DNA of 64,000 nt, taken from assembly GCA_964543525.1 (NCBI GenBank), contig CAZIYW010000008.1, forward strand, positions 1 to 64,000, read 5' to 3'. How positions within the stretch are numbered: position 1 is the first letter of the stretch; each line of letters begins with the position of its first letter. This document shows positions 1 to 8,640 of this stretch, piece by piece. Source of the stretch: CBDVBE01 sp964543525 (GTDB lineage: Bacteria > Fibrobacterota > Chitinivibrionia > Chitinivibrionales > JANQEN01). The notes under the pieces were generated by a model that saw nothing but the letters and a program-made list of their open reading frames with translations, did not search any database and was not told the origin of the DNA. A program made the translations under genes and the position numbers.

Positions 1-53
1 TATTAAGCACGCCGCCAGCGTTCGTTCTGAGCCAGGATCAAACTCTCCATAAA
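1..53 (-). rRNA. rrs: 16S ribosomal RNA, 5' end (partial)
   Basis: Read on the minus strand, this stretch is the universal start of bacterial 16S rRNA, including the 27F primer site AGAGTTTGATCCTGGCTCAG followed by AACGAACGCTGGCGGCGTGC. Setting the first base of that site as E. coli position 8 puts the mature 5' end near base 53. The rest of the gene lies beyond the left edge of the window. Only about 50 bases are available, so they do not support a taxonomic placement. Confidence 0.97.
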
Positions 54-113
54 ATAAAAAGTTTGATATCTAACTAATGTTCTTTTTGGAAACCCGTTCA
101 CACACATCAAAGC

Positions 114-124
114 TTTCAAAGAGC
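114..124 (-). promoter_or_regulatory. boxA-like antitermination element in the rRNA leader
   Basis: The leader RNA between promoter and 16S contains GCTCTTTGAAA on the minus strand. This resembles the boxA element (GCTCTTTAACA in E. coli) that loads NusB/NusE antitermination factors on rRNA transcripts. Its position about 25 bases after the predicted start and 60 before 16S is typical. The match is short and the assignment is by similarity only. Confidence 0.5.
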
Positions 125-152
125 CGCGCCAAATATATCTTGGCAATTTTAT

Positions 153-181
153 AATATACTACAAAATCAAACTATTATCAA
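153..181 (-). promoter_or_regulatory. rRNA operon promoter (-35 TTGATA, 17-bp spacer, -10 TATATT)
   Basis: On the minus strand a TTGATA box at 176-181 is separated by exactly 17 bases from TATATT at 153-158. This is a close sigma-70 match lying about 100 bases upstream of the 16S 5' end. Transcription would start near base 146. An AT-rich stretch lies upstream and could act as an UP element. Spacing and position make this the likely rrn promoter. No second promoter was identified in 182-436, and nothing else was recognised there. Confidence 0.75.
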
Positions 182-436
182 CGGTTTTTAACCTGATTTT
201 AACAAAACTTTCTGCTTAAAGACCACCTAAAATAAAGAATTCTCAATGAAGTGTCAATATAAAAGATTGAATTTATTATAGTTTTTCTCACTTACCTGCT
301 TTTCTTCCCATTTGATAGAAACAATACTGGCTGTATACTCATTCTGGGAATTATTTACAAGCGTAAAAAATAAGAAATGCCGATTTATCTTATTGTATAG
401 CAAAACTCTTCTAACTCATGCAGATTAAGCGACAGG

Positions 437-2287
437 CTATTGCTGCAGCAGCTCATGGTTTGAAAAGTTGCCGTGCAGCTGAATGTTATCTACATATAGA
501 TCTATATCGCCCAAAATATCAGGATGATTTACAAATCGGAACATTTTCACCTTTCTCTTTGCATCATCCCACGTATGATTCTCACCAGGAGAATCCGGAA
601 CACCTGAAAAATCTTCCGGTTTCAGCACATACTTTTTCCATTCGTGGGTTAAACAAATATTTACACCGGCATATCCCCAGTCTATTCCGTAATAACTGAC
701 ATCAAATCTGGCGGAATCTATTATATCATCTCCATTTCTGCCTTTCTTTGCATAAAAGGTGATACTATCCATTTCTGAGATATCATAGTAGGTATCACTT
801 CCCTTTAAATAAAATCCAGTTCCCCAGAAAATTCCATCCCAATTCGGATGATATACCCGCACCAGAGCATGAAACCCGGCCGAACCTTCAACACCTTCAC
901 CCGGGACAACTATATATTCAAAAGCTGAATCACTCGAATCAGGATCCGGATCCCATTCGGTGCTAATTGTATCCGTCCACGCACGCCAGTATCCTGTCGA
1001 ATCAGTCATTCCTGAATTAAAAAGCGCACCAAAAGCGGTTTGATATGAGGGGCCCGTCTCAAAATCCTCCAAAAGTATATATTCTTCAACAATCACCGTT
1101 CGTTTTTCAGTCGCCTCATTTTCCATGGCGTCTTCAACAGTATAAGTAATCGTATAACTGTCTGCCACCATAGTATTCACATTACCGCTCGTTTCAATAC
1201 TGTCGGAAATATCACCGTCTGCATTATCAATCGCCGTAGCACCGGGATCGACAAACTCCACCCCGAGAGATATTTTCAGAGGATTAGGACCATTCAAGGT
1301 TATTTCCGGCGGCGTCAGATCAACTTCTGCTGAGGTATACATACCGGTTTCCACTGCCGTGTCACCGTAGATATCTTTAACTCTCAGTCTCCAGTAGTAT
1401 GCTTTTTCGGGTACTATTCCGGTAATCTCAACAGAGGTATCTTTTCCCTCATACAACGAGTCTAAATCATCAGGCGCGTCGCCGTGATATAGTGTATAGG
1501 TCAGGGTATCACCGGCCCCGTCAGGGTCTTTGGCAGAAAAATGTACCCGGACAACCCCTTTGCCGGTTACTTTATCATAGGTGACAAAAGAGGCTGTACC
1601 ATTATTTACAGGATTAACCATATTCAGCGACGAAGGCGGTCGATTAAAGGTTATGGTAAAAGTATCGGTAGCTATCTGATGATCATCGTCAAGAACACCC
1701 CAAATCACGGTAAGCGGCCCTCCTGAAGGCCAGGTAATGACATACACTCCTTCATCGGTACTGTCATCCCAGCCGTCCGCCCCAAGGTCCCATAAAAATT
1801 TTTGAATATATCTTGTTTTATTGCTGTCTGCGGCTTCAACGCTGACAACAACTGTATCGGTTACTGAGACAGTGTCATCTTTAACCGGTTTTAATTCCGG
1901 CGGAAATTCTTTTACCTCTATAGTAAAACTGTCAGTTTTTGATTCTATTTTTAAACTGTCAACGACCTTTATCCATACCCAATGCTTCCCCGTATCCGTT
2001 TCTGAGAAATATCGGACATACATCCCTTTGTTATTCCCTTCCGTCCAGTTGTTTCCACCATCAAATGACCAGAAATAACGCTCAACAGGGGCATTTCCCT
2101 TTTTTACATCCACATGCATTACCACAGAATCCATGATTGAGACAGTTGAGTCATGCATTGGTAACACAACAGGCCGTTTAAAATTTTCCCCCTGCTCATC
2201 AAAGGGATTATCCCAGACCTTTTCGTCACCAAGCTTTGTGCATGACACCAAGAATAAACCACATACAAGAACAATTACTCTTTTCAT
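437..2287 (-). CDS. surface lipoprotein with Ig-like/DUF5011-type repeats and a C-terminal binding-like domain
   Basis: A 616-residue protein beginning with a lipoprotein signal (MKRVIVLVCGLFLVSC), so Cys is expected to be lipidated and the protein anchored in the envelope. The body is a chain of beta-rich modules: Ig-like segments over about residues 40-320, then a DUF5011/HYR-like module around 325-405 (pattern DLTPPEITLNG, ending VIVEE). A C-terminal segment of about 200 residues resembles the galactose-binding-like folds of CIA30 or family-11 carbohydrate-binding proteins (SITFYAKKG, DLYVDNIQL). No catalytic motif is visible, so a binding or adhesion role is inferred. The ATG at 2287 is preferred over the one at 2293 because GGAGG sits 8 bases before it and only 2 before the upstream ATG. 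Confidence 0.8.
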   Translation of the reverse strand: MKRVIVLVCGLFLVSCTKLGDEKVWDNPFDEQGENFKRPVVLPMHDSTVSIMDSVVMHVDVKKGNAPVERYFWSFDGGNNWTEGNNKGMYVRYFSETDTGKHWVWIKVVDSLKIESKTDSFTIEVKEFPPELKPVKDDTVSVTDTVVVSVEAADSNKTRYIQKFLWDLGADGWDDSTDEGVYVITWPSGGPLTVIWGVLDDDHQIATDTFTITFNRPPSSLNMVNPVNNGTASFVTYDKVTGKGVVRVHFSAKDPDGAGDTLTYTLYHGDAPDDLDSLYEGKDTSVEITGIVPEKAYYWRLRVKDIYGDTAVETGMYTSAEVDLTPPEITLNGPNPLKISLGVEFVDPGATAIDNADGDISDSIETSGNVNTMVADSYTITYTVEDAMENEATEKRTVIVEEYILLEDFETGPSYQTAFGALFNSGMTDSTGYWRAWTDTISTEWDPDPDSSDSAFEYIVVPGEGVEGSAGFHALVRVYHPNWDGIFWGTGFYLKGSDTYYDISEMDSITFYAKKGRNGDDIIDSARFDVSYYGIDWGYAGVNICLTHEWKKYVLKPEDFSGVPDSPGENHTWDDAKRKVKMFRFVNHPDILGDIDLYVDNIQLHGNFSNHELLQQ

Positions 2288-2333
2288 CAGCATTTCCTCC
2301 GAAATTTAGGGGAGAATAGAGGAAAATCTGTCA

Positions 2334-4469
2334 CTAGAAAAATATTGATATAAATAATCCAGCACCGCATACACCGGCAGTGCCGTAGAGGAGATTTCTC
2401 CTGAGTCTGTTCGTTTCCGCTTTTTCCCTCTCCTGCGTATACATTTCTTTTACATGATCAATCTTAGCCTGATTCAATTCATCTATATTGTCGTATATCT
2501 CTTCCCAGTTTTGATAATCTTCTTTGTTTTTCTTAACTTCCGTATCGAAATAATACCCTGCAGCCCCGCATGCAACGCCAATAAAAGAGAACAGAAGCCG
2601 GCGTAACCCGCGCCCGCCATGTGCTGTCCACCGTTTCCGTCTCAGAGAATCGCGGTACATTTCGGTGTGCTTTAACGTGTAGTCCCTTTTTACCAATTCA
2701 TTCGGTTTTATTTCAACGTCCTCAGTAACGCCATTGTAAGTATCTTCCAACAGCGTCAGCTTATATTTCCCCGTCCGTAATCGTTCGTTGGAATACGGTG
2801 TTGTTCCAATTTCGACGTCATTTAAAAAGAGGGAAACCATCTCCGGTTTTGCTTTTACTTCAAGAGCACCAAAGAGATAATCAAGCTTCTTCTCGATTGT
2901 TATCTTTTTACCGGCCTCGATCTTTTCCACTGTTCTGAACAACGCATATTCCGTTGCCTCTATCTGCACAGTAACATCCCCGGCTTCAACCGTATAATCT
3001 TCAACCGTACCAACACCTGCATGCTTTCCATTAATATAAATGTGAGCATAATCAGGTACCGCTTTAACCGATACTGTTGCGGCCCCTTTTAAATCAACAT
3101 TTACATTGTTAATACCGGTGCTGTCAACAGTAACTACCAGTTCTTTTGTAAAATACCCTTCTTTCTCCAACTGCACATGATGGCTGCCGATAAAAAGCTC
3201 TTCCGTCAACGGTGTTTCCCCATACACCTTTCCATCAATAGTAACACCTGCACCGGCAGGGGATGAGGAAAGAAACAGCTTTGCCTTTTTATTACTGAGC
3301 GGAATAGTAACCATGAGAGGGCTGTCGGGAGCAAGAACAATCTGTTTGGCACCATAGGCATTTTTATCAATAATTGCAATCAGATGTTCACCGACAGGAA
3401 ATTTTTCAAGAGTGCTTGGCGTTTTCTTATTAATTTTTTTACCGTCAACAGCAATTTCTGCGCCTACTTTATCAGCATCAATATGGAGCGTACCGGTTTC
3501 CTTTTTCACTGCTTCTCCTGCTGTCGAATATCCTGCTTTTTCAATTAATTTTTCAACCAGTTCCTTCGCTTTACTGGATACTACTTTTTTTAAATCACCT
3601 TCCAAATCTTCAGTAACTGTGCATAGTATCTCGCCCCGAGGCACATTCAACAACCGCAGAACAACAGTAAAAAAATCTTTTACATTTGCGACAGAACCGT
3701 ACACAATGAAATCCACCCCGATGAGATGACCGGTTTCAGACATACATGACTGACTGTGACACGTATCTTTATACTGGAATTTCTGACGCGAAAGCACTTC
3801 CATCATATCATCACGATCCAGAATAGTAAATTGGCCGATTTTAATTAACTCTGTGCGGATTCGGTCTGAAATAATCAGAGCTGCTTCACTATCTGCTTCG
3901 AATGTGGTATACAAATCGAATACTGCAATATCTGCTCTTTCCCCTTTAAAATGCAGCGCTTTGACTACCTTCTCCTTAACCGTAACATCCGTCTTCTTTT
4001 CCTTTTCCGGCCCGGAGATTTTTTCTTTTTTTTGGTCAACTTTCTTCTTCAATTCGGCTTTTTCATCGGCAACAGCCCCTGGTTTTTCAGCTTTCTTTAT
4101 CATTCCTTTTCTTTCGGATGCGCGTGCATCCTTTGCCCCTTTTTCTAACTCCGCTTCTTTTTTTACCTCTTTCTCCGCCTTGGCCTTAGCCTCCTTTCCG
4201 GCTTTCTCCTTCGCCTCTTTCTCCGCCTTGGCCTCCTTCTCAGCCTTCGCTTTAGCCACCTTTTCCCTTCTTGCTTTCTCTTTCTTCTTGGCAGCCTTCT
4301 TTTCTCTCTCTTTCTTTCTGTCCCGTTTTTCCTTTTTCTTTTTCTCCGCTTTCTTCTCTTCTTTTACCTCTGTTTTTGCCTTTTCCTTATTATTCAATTT
4401 GGTTTCTTCTGAAAAAGCCGTGGCGGCGACAAGTAACAGACTAAAAACAGCAACCCGAAATACTACCAT
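2334..4469 (-). CDS. secreted CsgG/FlgO-like protein with four PEGA domains
   Basis: A 711-residue protein with a signal peptide (residues 1-19), then about 140 residues that are almost all Lys, Glu and Ala (charged coiled coil or disordered). An alpha/beta module at about 170-320 has the look of the CsgG/FlgO/TolB-N fold (GERADIAVFDLYTTFEAD, GQFTILDRDDMMEVL, GVDFIVYGSV). Four consecutive PEGA repeats follow (about 325-590; the family pattern is an xVxxDGxxxGxTP core). Two hydrophobic segments near the C-terminus may tether it in a membrane. AGGGAGA lies 5 bases before the ATG. PEGA repeats usually occur in surface or envelope proteins; the exact role is unknown. Confidence 0.8.
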   Translation of the reverse strand: MVVFRVAVFSLLLVAATAFSEETKLNNKEKAKTEVKEEKKAEKKKKEKRDRKKEREKKAAKKKEKARREKVAKAKAEKEAKAEKEAKEKAGKEAKAKAEKEVKKEAELEKGAKDARASERKGMIKKAEKPGAVADEKAELKKKVDQKKEKISGPEKEKKTDVTVKEKVVKALHFKGERADIAVFDLYTTFEADSEAALIISDRIRTELIKIGQFTILDRDDMMEVLSRQKFQYKDTCHSQSCMSETGHLIGVDFIVYGSVANVKDFFTVVLRLLNVPRGEILCTVTEDLEGDLKKVVSSKAKELVEKLIEKAGYSTAGEAVKKETGTLHIDADKVGAEIAVDGKKINKKTPSTLEKFPVGEHLIAIIDKNAYGAKQIVLAPDSPLMVTIPLSNKKAKLFLSSSPAGAGVTIDGKVYGETPLTEELFIGSHHVQLEKEGYFTKELVVTVDSTGINNVNVDLKGAATVSVKAVPDYAHIYINGKHAGVGTVEDYTVEAGDVTVQIEATEYALFRTVEKIEAGKKITIEKKLDYLFGALEVKAKPEMVSLFLNDVEIGTTPYSNERLRTGKYKLTLLEDTYNGVTEDVEIKPNELVKRDYTLKHTEMYRDSLRRKRWTAHGGRGLRRLLFSFIGVACGAAGYYFDTEVKKNKEDYQNWEEIYDNIDELNQAKIDHVKEMYTQEREKAETNRLRRNLLYGTAGVCGAGLFISIFF

Positions 4470-5051
4470 TGCTCTCTCCCTTCATGACGGAGAACGAATA
4501 TTTTTCTAACAGTGACTATTAATGTAGTGTCTATATTGTAAATAAATTCTTCCCAAGTAATTCTCCGGCATTAACTGTGTCTATACTTAACGAGCGTGTT
4601 TCCCGGAAAGGTTCACAGCCCTCTGTAAAGAAAAAAATTACACTATTTTAAAGACTTCTATAATTTCATGCAGGTATACTGTCCCCTCTTCGAGCTAAAC
4701 AACTCCTTTGCCCCCATGAAGAATATCAGGAATGTCCCCCCATGTGTCACCTTTCGATGACCTGCCCTCATCACCTCTGACACTTTTACACGTCTGTAAT
4801 TTAATATAATAAATAGGTAATATGGAGTAGCAAGTATTTGTTGTCAGGTTTATTAAAAGATAGGCGAAGGATTGAAACCAGTACCCGGTCAGAAAAAACC
4901 ACAGAAATGATATAAAAATACCTCCATCAGGATTGACAGGCCAGCAAAGTATGCAGATGTACCACTCGCTCCTGTGCTACGCTCCATTGTAGACCTAATA
5001 CTATAGCGTCGCAGGTTCGAATCCCTGAAAATAAAGAATGATAAAAAAAAA
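4470..5051. other. intergenic region without a convincing gene, holding tRNA-derived fragments
   Basis: No open frame of credible length or composition was found here on either strand. The only recognisable content is two partial copies of the neighbouring tRNA-Arg gene near 4914-4934 and 5008-5024 (listed separately). Composition and the lack of genes contrast with the dense coding on both sides, consistent with decayed or inserted DNA. Confidence 0.55.
4914..5024. repeat. partial copies of the adjacent tRNA-Arg: one direct, one inverted
   Basis: Bases 4914-4934 repeat the tRNA 3' end and its flank (5047-5067) in the same orientation with 19 of 21 identities. Bases 5008-5024 are an exact 17-base inverted copy of the tRNA T arm (5063-5079). 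The + strand copy keeps the TTCGAAT loop, but its 3' stem continues CCCTG instead of CCTGC, so it cannot form a normal T arm. Direct copies of tRNA 3' ends are typical of attachment sites of tRNA-targeted elements. Here only about 130 bases separate them, so at most a relic is left. Confidence 0.5.
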
Positions 5052-5125
5052 TACCCCCAGCAGGATTCGAACCTGCGACTCCTGGTTTAGGAAACCAGTG
5101 CTCTATCCTACTGAGCTATGAGGGC
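5052..5125 (-). tRNA. tRNA-Arg (anticodon CCU)
   Basis: A 74-base cloverleaf on the minus strand. The acceptor GCCCTCA pairs with TGGGGGT (two G-U pairs) and the discriminator is A. The D arm is GCTC/GAGC, the anticodon stem CTGGT/ACCAG with loop TTCCTAA gives anticodon CCT (5089-5091), and the T arm is GCAGG-TTCGAAT-CCTGC. The anticodon reads AGG arginine codons. The 3' CCA is not encoded. Partial copies of its 3' half lie just downstream of the gene. Confidence 0.95.
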
Positions 5126-5573
5126 ATGCCTCAAATATAGCAAATTATCCCCATTTTCAGCAAGGTCTCTTGCTTGTCTGTGCAATTTTTTATTGAGCCA
5201 TTAAACGCACTGCCACTTTAAACCCAAATATTTTCAATATGGTAATACAAATGTCCGACCCATAAGAGTATTTTCTGTAGAGAGCCTGCAATAGAATATA
5301 CCCGTGCCGTTGCCATTAATTTTCCACTGTAAATAAGATCTCACTGCCTCTCTAAATGCATCCAGCAGTGTAAAAAGTAATTTTCCTTTTGCATGCTCCC
5401 CCCTTGGTTATGGAAGTGGTGATATAATAAAAAAAGGAAACAGCTTTTCACACAACATGTGCCATTTCCTCTCCCTGAATTTAAAAAACTAAAAGAATGA
5501 TATTACAAAGTGGTAATATATTAATTTCTAAGGTGTAATTCAATGATTTTTCTTAAATGTTAAAAAGAATGTA
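5126..5573. other. intergenic region, nothing recognised
   Basis: About 450 bases between the tRNA and acyP. No credible open frame, structured RNA or mobile-element end was recognised. A short perfect palindrome (ATATTAC/GTAATAT, loop of six) lies near 5499-5518 but has no T tract and is not called as a terminator. Confidence 0.5.
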
Positions 5574-5858
5574 CTAAAAGGTTATTTTAAAAAGCTGTTC
5601 CTTATCAACGACTTCAATCTCCCGTGTATGAATTTCAGCGACATTCCCCGTGGGCGGTCCCTTCTTTAGCTCTTTTATAAACTGGTTCAGCAACTCCCTG
5701 TGTGCCTGCGCTTCAATTTCCACATCACCGTTAAAACAGTTTCTAACCCAGCCGGAAATGCCATAGCGGTCAGCAGTTTCTTTCGTAAAAAAACGGTAGC
5801 CGACCCCCTGAACCCTGCCCATAACTACTATGGAATAGCGTTTACTTTCAGTACTCAT
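5574..5858 (-). CDS. acyP: acylphosphatase
   Basis: A 94-residue protein of standard acylphosphatase length. It has the substrate-phosphate loop GRVQGVGYRFF (catalytic Arg) at about residues 14-24 and the second motif GWVRNCFNGDVE with the catalytic Asn at about 36-47. The family hydrolyses the carboxyl-phosphate bond of acyl phosphates in the cytosol. It starts 8 bases after the DUF2905 gene stops, so the two are probably cotranscribed. No strong ribosome-binding site is visible, which fits translational coupling. Confidence 0.95.
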   Translation of the reverse strand: MSTESKRYSIVVMGRVQGVGYRFFTKETADRYGISGWVRNCFNGDVEIEAQAHRELLNQFIKELKKGPPTGNVAEIHTREIEVVDKEQLFKITF

Positions 5859-5866
5859 AGAAAAAT

Positions 5867-6085
5867 TTATTTGCGTGAGAAAAAATTTACAATTAAAGTC
5901 AACAAAATGCTGATCAGAATACAGGTAGTCACGGGAATATAAATACGAAAGTTATTTTTTCCAAAGGAGAGATCTCCCGGCAGACGACCTATCGGCAATT
6001 TATCGGCAACCAGAAAAAGGCAACCGATGGCGGCAATCGCAACCCCGGCAACTATAAGAAAACGTCCCATATCAACCCAGTGCAT
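5867..6085 (-). CDS. DUF2905 family small membrane protein
   Basis: A 72-residue protein with two transmembrane segments (about 7-27 and 48-68) separated by the family signature KLPIGRLPGDLSF and FRIYIPV. This is the pattern of DUF2905, a widespread membrane family without a known function that is often near ruvB in diverse bacteria. AAGGA sits 6 bases before the ATG. It lies downstream of ruvB in the same orientation. Confidence 0.9.
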   Translation of the reverse strand: MHWVDMGRFLIVAGVAIAAIGCLFLVADKLPIGRLPGDLSFGKNNFRIYIPVTTCILISILLTLIVNFFSRK

Positions 6086-6218
6086 AGTCTATCCTTATTT
6101 ATAGAATTAAAAACAGTATAATTTCAGCTGAAAAATTGAAGCCGTGGAGTAGCGTATTAAGAATAGAAGCGTTATAGCAACCCATTATGCCGTCACTCCA
6201 GCACCTCAATATTTCAAT

Positions 6219-7274
6219 CTACTTATTCCCGCTGAAAAGATCAATCTGCGGGCCTATGGTTTTTCCCTCAGGAATAGTAACATCAAAATATTTATATGTA
6301 TGCAACGTTACTTCTCTTCCCCGCGGTGTTCTTTTTAAAAAACCTGCCTGTATCAGATACGGTTCATAAATATCCTCTATAGTGTCCGGCTCTTCACCGA
6401 CCACTACGGCGATATTATTAATGCCCACGGGTCCACCGTTGTAATGTTCGATAATGGTTGTCAGTATTTTACGATCCATGTCATCCATGCCGCAATCATC
6501 AATACCCAGCATCTGTAATGTTTTTCTCACCATGTCTATGGTGATAATACCGTTTCCTTTAACTTCAGCGACATCCCGCGCACGGCGCAAGAGTCTGTTT
6601 ACTATCCGTGGAGTCCCTCTCGCACGTTTACCCAGTTCAAGTGCAGCGTCGTTATCACAATGCAATCCAAGTATTTTCGCTGACCGGAGCGCAATAGCCT
6701 TTAAATCATTTGCGTTATAGTAATTCATCCTGCCCACATAACCAAACCGTGCATACATTGGTGAGGTAATCAATCCCGCACGGGTAGTTGCACCGACCAG
6801 GGTAAATGTATTCAGGGGAATGCGAATGGCTCTGGCAGCAGGTCCTTCACCGGTCATGATATCAAAGACAAAATCCTCCATTGCCGGATAAAGGGATTCC
6901 TCCACAACCCTGTTAAGGCGATGTATTTCATCGATAAACAGGATATGCTTTTCCTGAAGATTTGTCAGGTTACCGGCAAGGTCGCCTTTCTTCTCCAATA
7001 CCGGCCCGGAGGTTGTATTAATACCGACCCCCAGTTCATTGGCAAGAATTCTGGCAAGCGTTGTTTTACCAAGTCCGGGCGGACCGCAAAACAGGATATG
7101 GTCAAGTGCCTCACCACGTTTTTTAGCAGCCTCAACAAAGACAGAGAGATTTTCCTTTAGATGCTCCTGACCAACAAAATCGTCAAAACTCTGTGGACGA
7201 AGAGTGGCATCATACTCGCGGTCCTCGTCCTTCATCGAACCGGAAAAGAGTCTTTTACTATTTTTTTGAGTCAT
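6219..7274 (-). CDS. ruvB: Holliday junction branch migration helicase RuvB
   Basis: A 351-residue AAA+ ATPase that drives branch migration of Holliday junctions as a hexamer with RuvA. Visible motifs are Walker A GPPGLGKTT, Walker B LFIDEIHR, sensor 1 GATTRAG and the C-terminal winged helix with GGPVGINNIA. Length is normal for the family. It follows ruvA after a 57-base gap containing a tandem duplication, with a weak ribosome-binding site. It is the last gene of the ruvC-ruvA-ruvB series. Confidence 0.98.
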   Translation of the reverse strand: MTQKNSKRLFSGSMKDEDREYDATLRPQSFDDFVGQEHLKENLSVFVEAAKKRGEALDHILFCGPPGLGKTTLARILANELGVGINTTSGPVLEKKGDLAGNLTNLQEKHILFIDEIHRLNRVVEESLYPAMEDFVFDIMTGEGPAARAIRIPLNTFTLVGATTRAGLITSPMYARFGYVGRMNYYNANDLKAIALRSAKILGLHCDNDAALELGKRARGTPRIVNRLLRRARDVAEVKGNGIITIDMVRKTLQMLGIDDCGMDDMDRKILTTIIEHYNGGPVGINNIAVVVGEEPDTIEDIYEPYLIQAGFLKRTPRGREVTLHTYKYFDVTIPEGKTIGPQIDLFSGNK

Positions 7275-7278
7275 ATGC

Positions 7279-7317
7279 AGTGATCATCTAATAGTGATCA
7301 TCTAATATTGAATATTG
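7279..7317. repeat. tandem duplications just upstream of ruvB
   Basis: AGTGATCATCTAAT occurs twice back to back (7279-7292, 7293-7306), followed by an overlapping doublet of AATATTG (7304-7310, 7311-7317). The 14-base unit contains the palindrome TGATCA. The doublets lie between ruvA and the ruvB start. They may simply be replication slippage; a regulatory role is not shown. Confidence 0.8.
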
Positions 7318-7331
7318 ATAATTTTCACTTG

Positions 7332-7940
7332 TTATATTACCTGCAACGCTTTTTTTATCCATTCTTCGACGGGTGCATCAAGTTCGATTGCTTGTTCAAC
7401 CCGCTTAAGCGCATTACCTACCTGCGATTCATTGTATCCAAGAGAAATCATGGCAGAATAAGCTTCATGTCGCATTGATACCGGTGCACCAGTGGCAGTA
7501 TCCTCTTTTCGGGATGGTATCGTAACAGCACTATAATCAACCGCCAGTTTCCCTTTCAACTCCATCACCAGGCGCTGCGCCGTTTTAGGGCCAATACCGG
7601 ATATAGCTTTCAACCGTGAGGCATCCTGTGCCTGCACAGAATAAACAATATCCTTTATCGACAACCCGGAGAGAACATTCAGGGCAACTTTCGGTCCGAT
7701 TTTACTAATAGTAAGTAGCTGCCGAAAAACTTCGCGTTCCGCCTTTGTCATAAACCCATACAATTTCTGCATGTCTTCCCGCACATGAAAATGGGTATAA
7801 AGCTTTACCGTCTCACCCGAATTCGGTAACACTTCTGAGGTAGACAGAGGAACTAGTACCTCATAACCGATTCCGCCCACATCCAGGACAACATGTTCAC
7901 CGGCCGCTTCTTCAAGTATACCGTTAATATATTCGAACAA
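7332..7940 (-). CDS. ruvA: Holliday junction DNA-binding protein RuvA
   Basis: A 202-residue protein with the RuvA architecture: N-terminal OB fold (starting MFEYINGILEE, with GGIGYEV), two helix-hairpin-helix motifs (ISKIGPKVALNVLSG and ISGIGPKTAQRLVMELKGK), a variable linker, and the C-terminal three-helix domain that contacts RuvB. The RuvA tetramer holds the four-way junction open. It sits between ruvC and ruvB on the same strand, the common arrangement. Confidence 0.98.
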   Translation of the reverse strand: MFEYINGILEEAAGEHVVLDVGGIGYEVLVPLSTSEVLPNSGETVKLYTHFHVREDMQKLYGFMTKAEREVFRQLLTISKIGPKVALNVLSGLSIKDIVYSVQAQDASRLKAISGIGPKTAQRLVMELKGKLAVDYSAVTIPSRKEDTATGAPVSMRHEAYSAMISLGYNESQVGNALKRVEQAIELDAPVEEWIKKALQVI

Positions 7941-8131
7941 ATATACTCCCTTTTGTGTCTCCGCTCCTTTTTATACCACAAACGAAAAATAACAAGTCGA
8001 ATGTATTAAAACAACACATAAAAATAATTGATAGTTTGTGGTTGTCCGGATATTACTTTTTATTCTGTATTTAAAAATATCTCCTGAAACCTTCGGAGGA
8101 GGCGCTCTTGTAAAGTATTTCTATGCCCCAA

Positions 8132-8614
8132 TTAGTACCGTAAAGATTGATAATTATTGAAGGCGCAGATAGCAGTTGCCAACGCATCATACATATCGGT
8201 TTTAATATCTCTATCCGGTAGTCGAAGCATCGTTTTTACCATATATGAGACCTGTGATTTGGCTGCATTTCCGTTTCCTACCACCGCTTTTTTAATTTCA
8301 CGGGGAGTATACTCAACGACAAGCGCTCCTGATTTTTTCGCCGCAAGGAGCGCCACACCCCGCGCATGTCCCAGCACTAAAGTGGTGTTAATATTCTTTG
8401 CATAAAAAGCCTGCTCAATGGAAACACATTCCGGAGAGAATTCTCCCATTTTCACCAGTAATCCATCATAAATACATTCAAGCTTTTCCGGGAGTGACGC
8501 TTGTCGCGGGGTGGTGATAATACCGGCTCCTTCGTAATAGATAGTATTTCCTCTGGAACGGATTATTCCATATCCGGTAACCTGAGTTCCCGGATCAACA
8601 CCGAAGAATATCAC
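8132..8614 (-). CDS. ruvC: Holliday junction resolvase RuvC
   Basis: A crossover-junction endonuclease of about 160 residues with the four catalytic acidic residues in context: Asp in FFGVDPGTQVTGYG, Glu in SIEQAFYAKN, and two Asp in KTDMYDALATA. The GTG at 8614 places GVDPG four residues from the N-terminus, as in the family, and has AGAGG nine bases upstream. The ATG at 8641 would add nine residues, has no ribosome-binding site, and would overlap the preceding stop (TAATG). The choice is likely but not certain. It is separated from ruvA by 190 non-coding bases. Confidence 0.95.
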   Translation of the reverse strand: MIFFGVDPGTQVTGYGIIRSRGNTIYYEGAGIITTPRQASLPEKLECIYDGLLVKMGEFSPECVSIEQAFYAKNINTTLVLGHARGVALLAAKKSGALVVEYTPREIKKAVVGNGNAAKSQVSYMVKTMLRLPDRDIKTDMYDALATAICAFNNYQSLRY

Positions 8615-8640
8615 AATACCACGCCTCTTTCCGCTTAACA

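Noticed and set aside
3853..4509. Long plus-strand open frame (218 codons) opposite the PEGA gene
   Set aside because: It is the complement of the Lys/Glu/Ala-rich stretch and reads as Phe/Ser/Ala repeats; the minus-strand gene explains it.
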